From positions 38,094-82,233 of the forward strand of contig JAUNDN010000006.1 in the NCBI GenBank assembly GCA_030526045.1: a stretch of DNA of 44,140 bases, read 5' to 3'. The first letter of the stretch is position 1, and each line of letters opens with the position of its first letter. A model generated the notes under the pieces. That model was given only the letters and a program-made list of their open reading frames with translations. It was not told where the DNA came from and made no database searches. The stretch comes from Bacillota bacterium. GTDB taxonomy: Bacteria; Bacillota; Clostridia; Lachnospirales; Lachnospiraceae. The translations under genes were made by a program, and so were the position numbers. Positions 17,815-25,290 of this stretch are shown here, piece by piece.

Positions 17815-19563
17815 TTATTTCTTTAATTCCAGAACATAGTTTACGGAAGGAGTCATTTGCAAGGTGATTTTGTGGTCAACTGCCGCCATTTCGCAGCCTG
17901 TGATCAGATTTTTCACTGAGCTGTACCCCTCTCTTAGCCTTAACGTAACACTCTCTGTATAGAGCATGTCGGAACGGACGATCACCTTATCATTATCATA
18001 TACAAATAGCTGAACCAGCGCAGGTCCCTCCACTACAGCCGGCATATTCCCGGAAAAGAGTTCCCGGATCACGCCAAGCACCTGAGCAGGGTAATGGTAA
18101 AGATCACCCATATCATCCGGAATTGTGATTACGCTGATATGACCTGTTCCATAGGCACAGCGAAGAACGATAGGAAAATTATTATCCGTTCCGTAAGCAG
18201 CTGCCAGCTCCCATACATCATTGGTGCAATAATCCAGCTGCGGAATCAAAACAGGCTTTCCACCGGCATACTTCCCGCTAACCGTAAGTCCGTTATCTTT
18301 GGTATCCGCATATTCATGTACAATTGCTTTTCTGGAGGAATAGGAAATATTTACAAACTCCTTCCGGAAGGCCTCACCAAGCTTTCTCACAAAGCCACTG
18401 GTAACGATCACATCAGCACCTTCCGTAATCATGCTCTCTTTCATCTTGTCTATGATCTGTGCATCATCCGCAGCCCCCTCTGCCAGGAAAATAACCTTCT
18501 CCCTCTCAGGATAATTGATACAGGGTGCAAAGGGGACACCGCACATCCCCAGATAATTATGTAAATTGTCTTCTCCTCTGGCGTTAGCCGGTCTGTATGC
18601 AGCAGCGCCCACAGGGTTTCCCAGCTGCCCCATAAAGCCGTCAATCTCATCAAACATAGCTCCCAGGGCTGCCGGGAATACCTGATATGCCGGATCATTG
18701 ATCAGCGAACCCAGGCAGAATAAAGTCACTTCTTTTGCTTTGGCAAATAAAGTCAGATAGCCCTGTTCCAGATAAGAGGTCAGATTGTAGGTACATTCAT
18801 ACGGATCAAACCAGCCGCCAAGATTTCTCCCCGGGGCTGCACTTTCCAGATAACGCATCACAAAATAGCTCAGATATTTGGGCAGGTGCTGCTGTGCATA
18901 AGCCGGATTCCTGGTTTCTGTTCCCGTATAAATAGAGTCGAAGATTGCAGGCTCCATCTGAAGGTCATAGCCTGTTTCCTGAAAAGCCTCATACCACTGC
19001 GGGAACTTCACAATGACATTTATGTCAGGATTTATCTCCTTTGCTGTCTTCATGACAATTTCCTCAGTGATCCATTTCTTCTGCTCCAGACGAAACTGTG
19101 ACCAGGAACGCTCACCCTTTTTCTCAATGCAGTCCTTGCAGCGGCAGTTCAGAAAATAAAAATCATCGAAGATAAACTCATCAAAAACCTCTGCATTGAT
19201 TTCCACTGCCCGCTTCAAAATATCCATCCCCTCCTGCCTTGAATAGCACAGGGATACAAAGCCTTCATTATTCCCTGCTCCACAGGTGGTGATTCCTCCT
19301 GATGCAGCAATCCCTTTACTCTCAAAATACGCCTTCACCTTAAGGAGCTGCTCCTTGCTGCACCATTTAAGGCCTCTATAGCATTCCAGATATGCACGTC
19401 CGATCTTTACATTGCCGTAAAGGCGCTTAAACTTTCTGTCGAAATCGTCAAAATCTGTAATACTGTTGATATTTTCAACAGGACAGTAAACGCTCACATT
19501 AAAGTTCTTGTAGCTTGTTACCTTTTCTCTTTGTGCCAAACCTTTATTTCGCATTTTTTCCAT
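17815..19563 (-). CDS. Uncharacterised glycoside-hydrolase-like barrel protein
   Basis: A 582-aa cytoplasmic protein, no signal peptide. Residues about 18-330 look like a TIM barrel, with FDEFIFDDFYFLNCRCKDC (about 129-147) carrying acidic residues and three closely spaced Cys. Residues about 335-420 read like a Rossmann/trimerisation domain (VIFLAEGAADDAQIIDKMKESM), and the tail is a beta-rich region. This order resembles GH42-like enzymes, but I cannot assign a family. The ATG at 19563 follows GGAGGG; a longer frame adds 19 residues without support. It lies 138 bp downstream of spoVAD and may be transcribed with it. Confidence 0.6.
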   Translation of the reverse strand: MEKMRNKGLAQREKVTSYKNFNVSVYCPVENINSITDFDDFDRKFKRLYGNVKIGRAYLECYRGLKWCSKEQLLKVKAYFESKGIAASGGITTCGAGNNEGFVSLCYSRQEGMDILKRAVEINAEVFDEFIFDDFYFLNCRCKDCIEKKGERSWSQFRLEQKKWITEEIVMKTAKEINPDINVIVKFPQWYEAFQETGYDLQMEPAIFDSIYTGTETRNPAYAQQHLPKYLSYFVMRYLESAAPGRNLGGWFDPYECTYNLTSYLEQGYLTLFAKAKEVTLFCLGSLINDPAYQVFPAALGAMFDEIDGFMGQLGNPVGAAAYRPANARGEDNLHNYLGMCGVPFAPCINYPEREKVIFLAEGAADDAQIIDKMKESMITEGADVIVTSGFVRKLGEAFRKEFVNISYSSRKAIVHEYADTKDNGLTVSGKYAGGKPVLIPQLDYCTNDVWELAAAYGTDNNFPIVLRCAYGTGHISVITIPDDMGDLYHYPAQVLGVIRELFSGNMPAVVEGPALVQLFVYDNDKVIVRSDMLYTESVTLRLREGYSSVKNLITGCEMAAVDHKITLQMTPSVNYVLELKK

Positions 19564-19701
19564 AAATGATAACCCTCCTGATGCTTTTTCACCATGTGAA
19601 GATGTGCCCGGAAGGCACACCCTTCAAGTACACCCAAAGGATACCATTTTTCATTTTGGCATTCTATGACGCTTCCGCCTGGATATTGTATAAATCTCTC
19701 T

Positions 19702-20739
19702 TCATTTACAGCTCACAAGCTCCACTGCGTGAGCAATTCCCGGAATGCTCTGTCCCTCGTTGAAGCTTGTCTTGCTGAGCAGGGCTCCTGTGGGAACGAA
19801 CAGGACTCTCTTCCACTTTCCTTCCTCAAGTTGCTTTAAAATATACGCTGAAAGCACCACGGCACAGCAGCCGCAGCCGCTTCCTCCCGCATGGGCGTCC
19901 TGACTTTGATCATAAATTTCCATACCGCAATCCATATGAACCTTGGAAATATCCATTCCCTTTTCCCGCATCATGTCCCAAAGTGCCTTCTGTCCCACGC
20001 TTCCAAGATCTCCGGTAATAATCTTGTCATAATCGGAGGGCTTTCTCTCAAAATCTGTCAGATGCTGATAAATGGTATCGCAGGCAGCCGGTGCCATGCA
20101 GGCTCCCATATTCATGGAATCCTTCAATCCGAAATCTACAATTTTGCCAACCGTGAGTCCCGCAATCATTGCACGGTCATTTTCACTCTTCACACTGCTC
20201 AGGACAAAAGCACCGCTTCCTGTTACCGTCCATGAAGCAGAAAGGGGACGCTGGTTCCCGTACCCCAACGGATACCGGAACTCCTTCTCCGCACTGGCAA
20301 AATGACTGGATGTCACACAGGCTGCATGCTCTGCCATTCCCCCTGCTATCATGACCGTGGCCATGGAAATTGTCAGGGCACAAGTAGAGCATGCACCATA
20401 CATCCCCACAAGCGGAATCTGAAAGGATCCTAATCCAAAAGTACTTGCAATAGATTGACCAAGCAAGTCACCCGCAAACAAATACCTGATTTCTTCCTTG
20501 GAAATCCCGGATTTACCGATTGCAAGCGTAAGCGCCTCCTTCTGAAGCGTGCTTTCCGCTTCCTCCCAGGTATCAGCACCAAACCGGTCATCCTTACCCA
20601 CCACGTCGTACTGATTGCCAAAGGGTCCCTGTCCTTCCTTGGTTCCCGCCACTGACGCGCTTGCTCTTATATAAACAGGAACCGGAATCTTAATGCTCCT
20701 TTGTCCCTGTGAAAAAATAGCTCCAACTGCTTCTTCCAT
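19702..20739 (-). CDS. spoVAD: Stage V sporulation protein AD (dipicolinate-binding)
   Basis: A 345-aa thiolase-fold protein that binds dipicolinic acid and is part of the SpoVA channel at the forespore inner membrane. Recognisable segments are the DDRFGADTWEEAE helix, the LFAGDLLGQ loop, the MYGACSTCA segment, PLGYGNQRPLSASWTVTGSGAF and the GGSGCGCCAVV C-terminal patch. Length equals the family norm. GGAGG plus seven Ts precede the ATG; that GGAG is in the 3' arm of a hairpin (20748-20788). A sigma-G-type promoter is embedded so that its transcript starts in the loop. nhaC lies upstream, separated by 89 bp. Confidence 0.94.
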   Translation of the reverse strand: MEEAVGAIFSQGQRSIKIPVPVYIRASASVAGTKEGQGPFGNQYDVVGKDDRFGADTWEEAESTLQKEALTLAIGKSGISKEEIRYLFAGDLLGQSIASTFGLGSFQIPLVGMYGACSTCALTISMATVMIAGGMAEHAACVTSSHFASAEKEFRYPLGYGNQRPLSASWTVTGSGAFVLSSVKSENDRAMIAGLTVGKIVDFGLKDSMNMGACMAPAACDTIYQHLTDFERKPSDYDKIITGDLGSVGQKALWDMMREKGMDISKVHMDCGMEIYDQSQDAHAGGSGCGCCAVVLSAYILKQLEEGKWKRVLFVPTGALLSKTSFNEGQSIPGIAHAVELVSCK

Positions 20740-20747
20740 AAAAAAAC

Positions 20748-20788
20748 CTCCAGATGATTTACTTTTGCTTAGTCTTTCTCATCCGGAG
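20748..20788 (-). terminator. Hairpin overlapping the spoVAD ribosome site (terminator of nhaC)
   Basis: CTCCGGATGA (20779-20788) pairs with TCATCTGGAG (20748-20757), ten pairs with one G-U, across a 21-nt loop, followed by GTTTTTTT. On the minus strand this is a good intrinsic terminator for the MBOAT-SGNH-nhaC transcript. Its 3' arm contains GGAG of the spoVAD ribosome site, so read-through RNA would also have that site masked. Confidence 0.7.
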
Positions 20789-20799
20789 ATTTTTATTCC
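20770..20799 (-). promoter_or_regulatory. Sigma-G-type promoter of spoVAD
   Basis: GGAATA (20794-20799), 17-bp spacer, AAGACTA (20770-20776) on the minus strand. Five of seven -10 bases match CATACTA. The expected start is near 20763, within the loop of the 20748-20788 hairpin, so this transcript lacks the hairpin's 5' arm. Confidence 0.68.
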
Positions 20800-20828
20800 T
20801 TCATTTATTTATGAATTTTTAGATAACT

Positions 20829-22202
20829 CTATGTTTCCTTTTCTCTCCCATACCCTGTGATGATACTGAAAGCCAGGATCACCAGCATACAGATCGAATA
20901 ATAATTGACAAATGGAATGGAGGAAGGAACCACCGTAAATTTCTCACCGAACTGGGCCGTCAGCTGGGCCGGAATCACGCAGTGCACCGTCCACGGAGCC
21001 AGAAAACAGAACACGCAGCCTGTACAATCTAAGAGGTTTGCTCTGCGGTAACGATCCACGCCTGCCTTCTGTCCCACCTCATTGACCAGATCACCAAGAG
21101 CCACAATAGCAACGGAAATCACTCCCGTAATCATACTCAAAATTCCTGTGGAAAGTACGATCGCAGTTTCAGCGCCGGCTTCACTTTTTGCAATTTTATG
21201 CAAAAGCTTCCCCACATCCTCAAATAATCCTCCCGCTTCCATGACCCCCAAAAGGGCAAAGGCAGCAATCAGCATAGCTACCGTTCCCGCTGTTCCAAGG
21301 ATCCCGTCCACCAAAAGTCCTGATACTGAAAATCCACCGGGAAAGGCAAGGAGATCGGAAGGCTGATAAATTCCAAAGATAAGCCCTGTGGCTACACCCG
21401 CCAAAATACCGTAGGACATAGCTGTGATCAGATGCTTCCTAAGCAGACATAGCACGATAATGGTAACCGGAATGATCAGCATGACAAGGCTTAAGGGTTT
21501 CATCTCTGTACCGGCAGCTGTCTGCATAGCGGCACCGCTCTTACTTGTCCTTGTAAAAAGCAAAAACAGGAGCATGGCGCCCGCCGCTGCCGGAAGACTG
21601 TATCTCGTCCTTGTTTTTACCACCCGACCAAGTTCCGCCTCCTGCGTACTTGAGGAGGCGATCGTGGTGTCCGAAATCGGTCCCAGATTATCCCCAAATG
21701 CTGCTCCTGACACAATAGCACCGATCATAAATACAGGTTCCACTCCTGCCATCACGCCCACCGGAAATAAGATTGGTATCACCACAAAGTATGTGCCTAC
21801 CGAGGTTCCTGTAGAAAAAGCAAGAAGACAGGTAATCAGGAATGTTGCCGCCACAAACAGCTTCCCTGTAAATCCTGCTGCCACTACATAGGCAGCCAGT
21901 GTCTGTACCAGACCGCTTCCCGAGATCAGCTTCCCTGAGACCGCCGCAAGTATCACCGCAAGTACAATCACGCCAAACATGGGCTTGCCAAGTCCCTTTA
22001 CGATTGCCTCTCCATATGCCATATCATTCTTTACAAAGATCACTCCTGTAATCAAGGCTGCGAAGAATGCTACCACGTATCCGTTCACATTAGACTGATG
22101 AAATGCCGCAAAAAGAATGATCCCGGCGGTCACCAAAAGTGGCATCAGCCTTCCAAAACTTCCCAGCCTGAATTCCAAATGCTCCTTTTTATTGTCCATC
22201 AT
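20829..22202 (-). CDS. nhaC: NhaC family Na+/H+ antiporter
   Basis: A 457-aa antiporter with about eleven membrane helices. The family marks are STGTSVGTYFVVIPILFPVG and the ion-site loop GAAFGDNLGPISDTTIASSS (about 165-184), followed by the C-terminal NLLDCTGCVFCFLAPWT helix. NhaC-type proteins exchange Na+ for H+ or carry amino/organic-acid exchange (malate:lactate in MleN), so the true substrates are open. The double ATG at 22202 lies inside the end of the SGNH gene (14-nt overlap) with GGGAG upstream, so it is coupled to that gene. A terminator that overlaps the spoVAD leader follows. Confidence 0.88.
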   Translation of the reverse strand: MMDNKKEHLEFRLGSFGRLMPLLVTAGIILFAAFHQSNVNGYVVAFFAALITGVIFVKNDMAYGEAIVKGLGKPMFGVIVLAVILAAVSGKLISGSGLVQTLAAYVVAAGFTGKLFVAATFLITCLLAFSTGTSVGTYFVVIPILFPVGVMAGVEPVFMIGAIVSGAAFGDNLGPISDTTIASSSTQEAELGRVVKTRTRYSLPAAAGAMLLFLLFTRTSKSGAAMQTAAGTEMKPLSLVMLIIPVTIIVLCLLRKHLITAMSYGILAGVATGLIFGIYQPSDLLAFPGGFSVSGLLVDGILGTAGTVAMLIAAFALLGVMEAGGLFEDVGKLLHKIAKSEAGAETAIVLSTGILSMITGVISVAIVALGDLVNEVGQKAGVDRYRRANLLDCTGCVFCFLAPWTVHCVIPAQLTAQFGEKFTVVPSSIPFVNYYSICMLVILAFSIITGYGREKET

Positions 22203-23244
22203 CTGTTATCTCCCTTTCTTCCGTGCCATGGGATAACAAGAACTGCTTCCACAAATCATTATACTTTCCAAGCAAATGGATCTGGTCAAAGGTATATTCT
22301 GCATTCAGGTTTCCTTCCTCGTCACAGACCACTTCATTCACATCAATATAAAAGATCGTCTCATTGTCAGCCAGGGTAGCGATTGCATGATTTCTTGCAT
22401 TGATGTTGCTGTTGTTAAAAATCGCATCACTTTCGTTCTTTTTGCCGGATACCCTCATAATCCCCTGAATCATAATCTTTGCTTCGGGCTCCAGCTCATG
22501 AAGGGTATCAATGACCTCCGTATATTTCGCCATAAAGTCTTCCGTCGTTCCACGTCCCAGTTCATTGATGCCCACCATCAAATAGATTTTCCCGTAATCC
22601 TTACTTGCCAGCGCATCCGGAATTGTTCCCTGACCTTTAAAGTTTTCCTCCATCACCTTGTAGATCGTGAGCGAGGTTTCACAATAAAAATCTGCATGCC
22701 CGGAAAGATCCGTGTAGTCCCTGAGTCCAACTGTCCTGGAATCTCCGATGAATAATGCATCATCAAAATAGCTTTCATCCACCTGTATAAATTCATAGTC
22801 CGCCGCATGAAGTATTCCCACATCCCCATAAATATCCGCCGATATATGATTGATATATTCATCATAAGTACTCTCACGAAGGGGCTCCGGCCGCTCAAAC
22901 GGTATCTGTTCTGCCTCCGGCGTAGGGCTCGGTGATGGCAGGGGAGTAGGCGTTACCTCCGGTGAAGGTAACGGTTTGTCCGGTTTCTCCGGTTCTTCCT
23001 GCGGCACTTCTCCACCGATTTCCACTGTCTGATTTCCGGCTTCAATGCTTTCTGACTGAAGCATCTGCCACGGGTAGATATCATCATTCATCGCCGTGAA
23101 CATGACCGACAAGACCGGTGCCTTCAAAGGGTCGTACTCCTGTCCGGCGTAAATACCGGTTCTTCCGCAAATTGCGATTATGGAAAAAAGCAGTCCGGTA
23201 CTCAAAAGTAAAACAAGCAAAGGACACTTTTTCAAATATTTCAT
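22189..23244 (-). CDS. Secreted/membrane-anchored SGNH hydrolase-like protein
   Basis: A 351-aa protein with an N-terminal signal anchor (about 6-27), a Pro-rich linker (about 78-122) and a C-terminal SGNH domain. The catalytic Ser is in FIGDSRTVGL (about 168), the Asn in VGINELGRG, and the Asp-His pair in DQIHLLGKY (about 322). The preceding MBOAT gene is 18 bp away; MBOAT plus SGNH pairs usually move and attach acyl groups to cell-surface polymers (as in AlgI/AlgJ, PatA/PatB and DltB/DltD). Which polymer is modified here is unknown. AGGTGGGAAG lies upstream of the ATG. Confidence 0.85.
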   Translation of the reverse strand: MKYLKKCPLLVLLLSTGLLFSIIAICGRTGIYAGQEYDPLKAPVLSVMFTAMNDDIYPWQMLQSESIEAGNQTVEIGGEVPQEEPEKPDKPLPSPEVTPTPLPSPSPTPEAEQIPFERPEPLRESTYDEYINHISADIYGDVGILHAADYEFIQVDESYFDDALFIGDSRTVGLRDYTDLSGHADFYCETSLTIYKVMEENFKGQGTIPDALASKDYGKIYLMVGINELGRGTTEDFMAKYTEVIDTLHELEPEAKIMIQGIMRVSGKKNESDAIFNNSNINARNHAIATLADNETIFYIDVNEVVCDEEGNLNAEYTFDQIHLLGKYNDLWKQFLLSHGTEEREITDDGQ

Positions 23245-23262
23245 AGACTTCCCACCTGTCTG

Positions 23263-24639
23263 TTAAAAATTCAGATACATAAACGGATTTCCGGCACTAC
23301 TGCTGGCAAAGTAAATCGAGCACCAGAAAATCACCAGTAAAAACACCAACATAAGAGGATTCTTCTTATGCTTTTCAAAGAAACGAAACACTGTTGGAAT
23401 ACAAAGCACAATTCCTGCGAGAAAAAATATTCCATAATTTTGTGCATATCTGATAAAGTCCTGCTGATTGACTGCAATACCGGCACCTCCCAGGAAAGGA
23501 AAAAGCCTTCCGAAATAAATGCCCAGTTGTCCCGGATCCGTTATGGCAAATACAACCCATGTCAGGGGAATCACCAGCAGTACATAAAGACGTCCCAACA
23601 CCGGTATTTTACTTAAGTACTTACCGTAAAACAGCTTTTCCAGAATGATCAGAATTCCGAGAATGCTTCCCCAGATAATATAGTTAATGCCGTTTCCGTG
23701 CCAGATTCCCGTAAGGAGCCAGACCAACGCCAGATTAAATACAAGCTTCTTTTTATCGCAGCGGCTTCCGCCCAGAGGGATATAGACATAGTCCCGAAAC
23801 CAGCTTCCAAGCGTCATGTGCCATCTTCTGTAAAATTCTCCGATGCTTTTTGAAGCATAGGGATGATTAAAATTCTCAATAAAATTGTAACCAAGCATTA
23901 CCATTAAGCCGGAGGACATCAGCGAATATCCCCAGAAGTCAAAATAAAGCTGCATCGAATATCCCGCTGCTCCCATCCATGCCAGGGGTGTTGATATACT
24001 CTGAAATCCGATCATCTGCAGATCATTCCAAAGAATAGCAAGCCGGTCTGCCAGCAGGACCTTCATTCCAAGCCCCAGGACAAAGTATTTCAGTCCATCC
24101 TCAAACTGCTCCGGGCCACAGGTTCTTTCAAGGTCAAACTCTCCCTCATTATAGCGCATGATCGGGCCGGATACCACTTGGGGAAACATCACAAAATAAA
24201 GCATCACATACCGGAATTTAGGCTGTACCAGTATTTCACGCCTGTAGACATCCACCTGAAAGGAGATCATCTTAAAAATGTAAAAGCTGATTCCAAGCGG
24301 CAGCAATGCATTATCCACAAAGGTTCCGAGAAGCTTAAAAACTACTAAAATAATTACATCCAGCACTACCGCTCCGATCAGATATTTTTTGCGCGCTTCC
24401 TTCTGCCATTCATGGATGGAAAAGCCTTCTCCAAGCTCCCACTCCTTCCTGTCCAGCAGATAGTTAAGTATTGCCGCAATTATCAGAACCGGAATAAACA
24501 AAGGCTCTCCGACTGCATAAAAAACAATGCTGCCGACAAGAAGAACACACTCTCTATACCTTAATGGCGTCACAAAATATACAACTAAAAAAATCGGTAA
24601 AAACCGAAATAAGAATTCCAAACCGGAAAAACTGACCAT
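23263..24639 (-). CDS. MBOAT family O-acyltransferase (AlgI/DltB-like)
   Basis: A 458-aa multi-span membrane acyltransferase. Family signs are LPLGISFYIFKMISFQVDVYR, MFPQVVSGPIMRYNE, EFYRRWHMTLGSWFRDYVYIPLGG and the catalytic His in WLLTGIWHG (about 313). It would pass acyl groups across the membrane to the neighbouring SGNH protein for O-acylation of an exported glycan. The ATG at 24639 has AGGGG at six bases; an ATG five codons upstream lacks a site. It is the first gene after a good sigma-A promoter at 24683-24711. Confidence 0.93.
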   Translation of the reverse strand: MVSFSGLEFLFRFLPIFLVVYFVTPLRYRECVLLVGSIVFYAVGEPLFIPVLIIAAILNYLLDRKEWELGEGFSIHEWQKEARKKYLIGAVVLDVIILVVFKLLGTFVDNALLPLGISFYIFKMISFQVDVYRREILVQPKFRYVMLYFVMFPQVVSGPIMRYNEGEFDLERTCGPEQFEDGLKYFVLGLGMKVLLADRLAILWNDLQMIGFQSISTPLAWMGAAGYSMQLYFDFWGYSLMSSGLMVMLGYNFIENFNHPYASKSIGEFYRRWHMTLGSWFRDYVYIPLGGSRCDKKKLVFNLALVWLLTGIWHGNGINYIIWGSILGILIILEKLFYGKYLSKIPVLGRLYVLLVIPLTWVVFAITDPGQLGIYFGRLFPFLGGAGIAVNQQDFIRYAQNYGIFFLAGIVLCIPTVFRFFEKHKKNPLMLVFLLVIFWCSIYFASSSAGNPFMYLNF

Positions 24640-24682
24640 ACATTTCCCCTGCATTTCTCAAGTAGTAAAGACTGTAAATATA

Positions 24683-24711
24683 ATTGTATCACCGCTTATC
24701 CAAATCTACAA
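24683..24711 (-). promoter_or_regulatory. Sigma-A promoter of MBOAT-SGNH-nhaC
   Basis: TTGTAG (24706-24711), 17-bp spacer, TGA-extended TACAAT (24683-24688) on the minus strand, 44 bp before the MBOAT start. It is divergent from the spoVAC promoter; the two -35 boxes are about 30 bp apart. Confidence 0.7.
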
Positions 24712-24740
24712 GGAGTGACTTAAAGCCCTTGATTAATTTT

Positions 24741-24770
24741 TGCATATTTTTTTGTAAAGGAAACAAACTA
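24741..24770 (+). promoter_or_regulatory. Sigma-G-type promoter of spoVAC
   Basis: TGCATA (24741-24746), 17-bp spacer, CAAACTA (24764-24770). Six of seven -10 bases match CATACTA and the -35 fits GMATR. The start is expected near 24777, giving a leader of about 34 nt with AAAGGAAA before the ATG. Confidence 0.75.
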
Positions 24771-24810
24771 TAAGAAAAATCAGTTAGTGCATAAGCACAG
24801 AAAGGAAATT

Positions 24811-25290
24811 ATGAACGAACCCAAGAGTGAAGAACAGCTTAATCTCGAAAAGGACTATGAGGAATATGTCAAACAAATTACGCCTACCCACAATCTGTGG
24901 TTTCAAATGCTCCGCGCCTTTATCACCGGCGGCATCATCTGCCTGATTGGTCAGCTCCTGCTTAATTTTGCCTCAAACAATCTCGGTATGGATAAAGAAA
25001 TGGCAGGGAGCTTCTGCTCCCTGCTTCTGGTTTTCATAAGCGTACTCCTTACCGGCTTTAATCTTTATCCTTCCATTGTCAAATTCGGTGGTGCCGGTGC
25101 CCTGGTACCCATTACCGGTTTCGCAAACTCGGTGGCCGCCCCCGCAGTTGAATTCAAAAAGGAGGGACAGGTCTTCGGCATCGGCTGTAAGATATTTACC
25201 ATTGCCGGTCCGGTTATCCTATATGGAATTTTCACCAGCTGGGTGCTGGGACTCATTTATTGGCTATTGAAAATAATAGGAGTCCTTTAG
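24811..25290 (+). CDS. spoVAC: Stage V sporulation protein AC
   Basis: A 159-aa forespore membrane protein; the Bacillus homologue behaves as a mechanosensitive channel for dipicolinate release. A polar N terminus (1-40) is followed by about four membrane segments, with the family stretch FGGAGALVPITGFANSVAAPAVEFKKEG (about 90-117). The ATG at 24811 has AAAGGAAATT before it; a GTG eight codons earlier has no site. It is the only spoVA gene on the plus strand here and is transcribed alone from its sigma-G-like promoter. Its stop overlaps the stop of the CofE-like gene from the other strand, leaving no space for a terminator. Confidence 0.93.
   Translation: MNEPKSEEQLNLEKDYEEYVKQITPTHNLWFQMLRAFITGGIICLIGQLLLNFASNNLGMDKEMAGSFCSLLLVFISVLLTGFNLYPSIVKFGGAGALVPITGFANSVAAPAVEFKKEGQVFGIGCKIFTIAGPVILYGIFTSWVLGLIYWLLKIIGVL

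Noticed and set aside
19564-19701. Sigma-G promoter before the 582-aa gene
   Set aside because: CATAGAA has no GMATR box at 17-18 bp upstream; the gene may instead be read from spoVAD.
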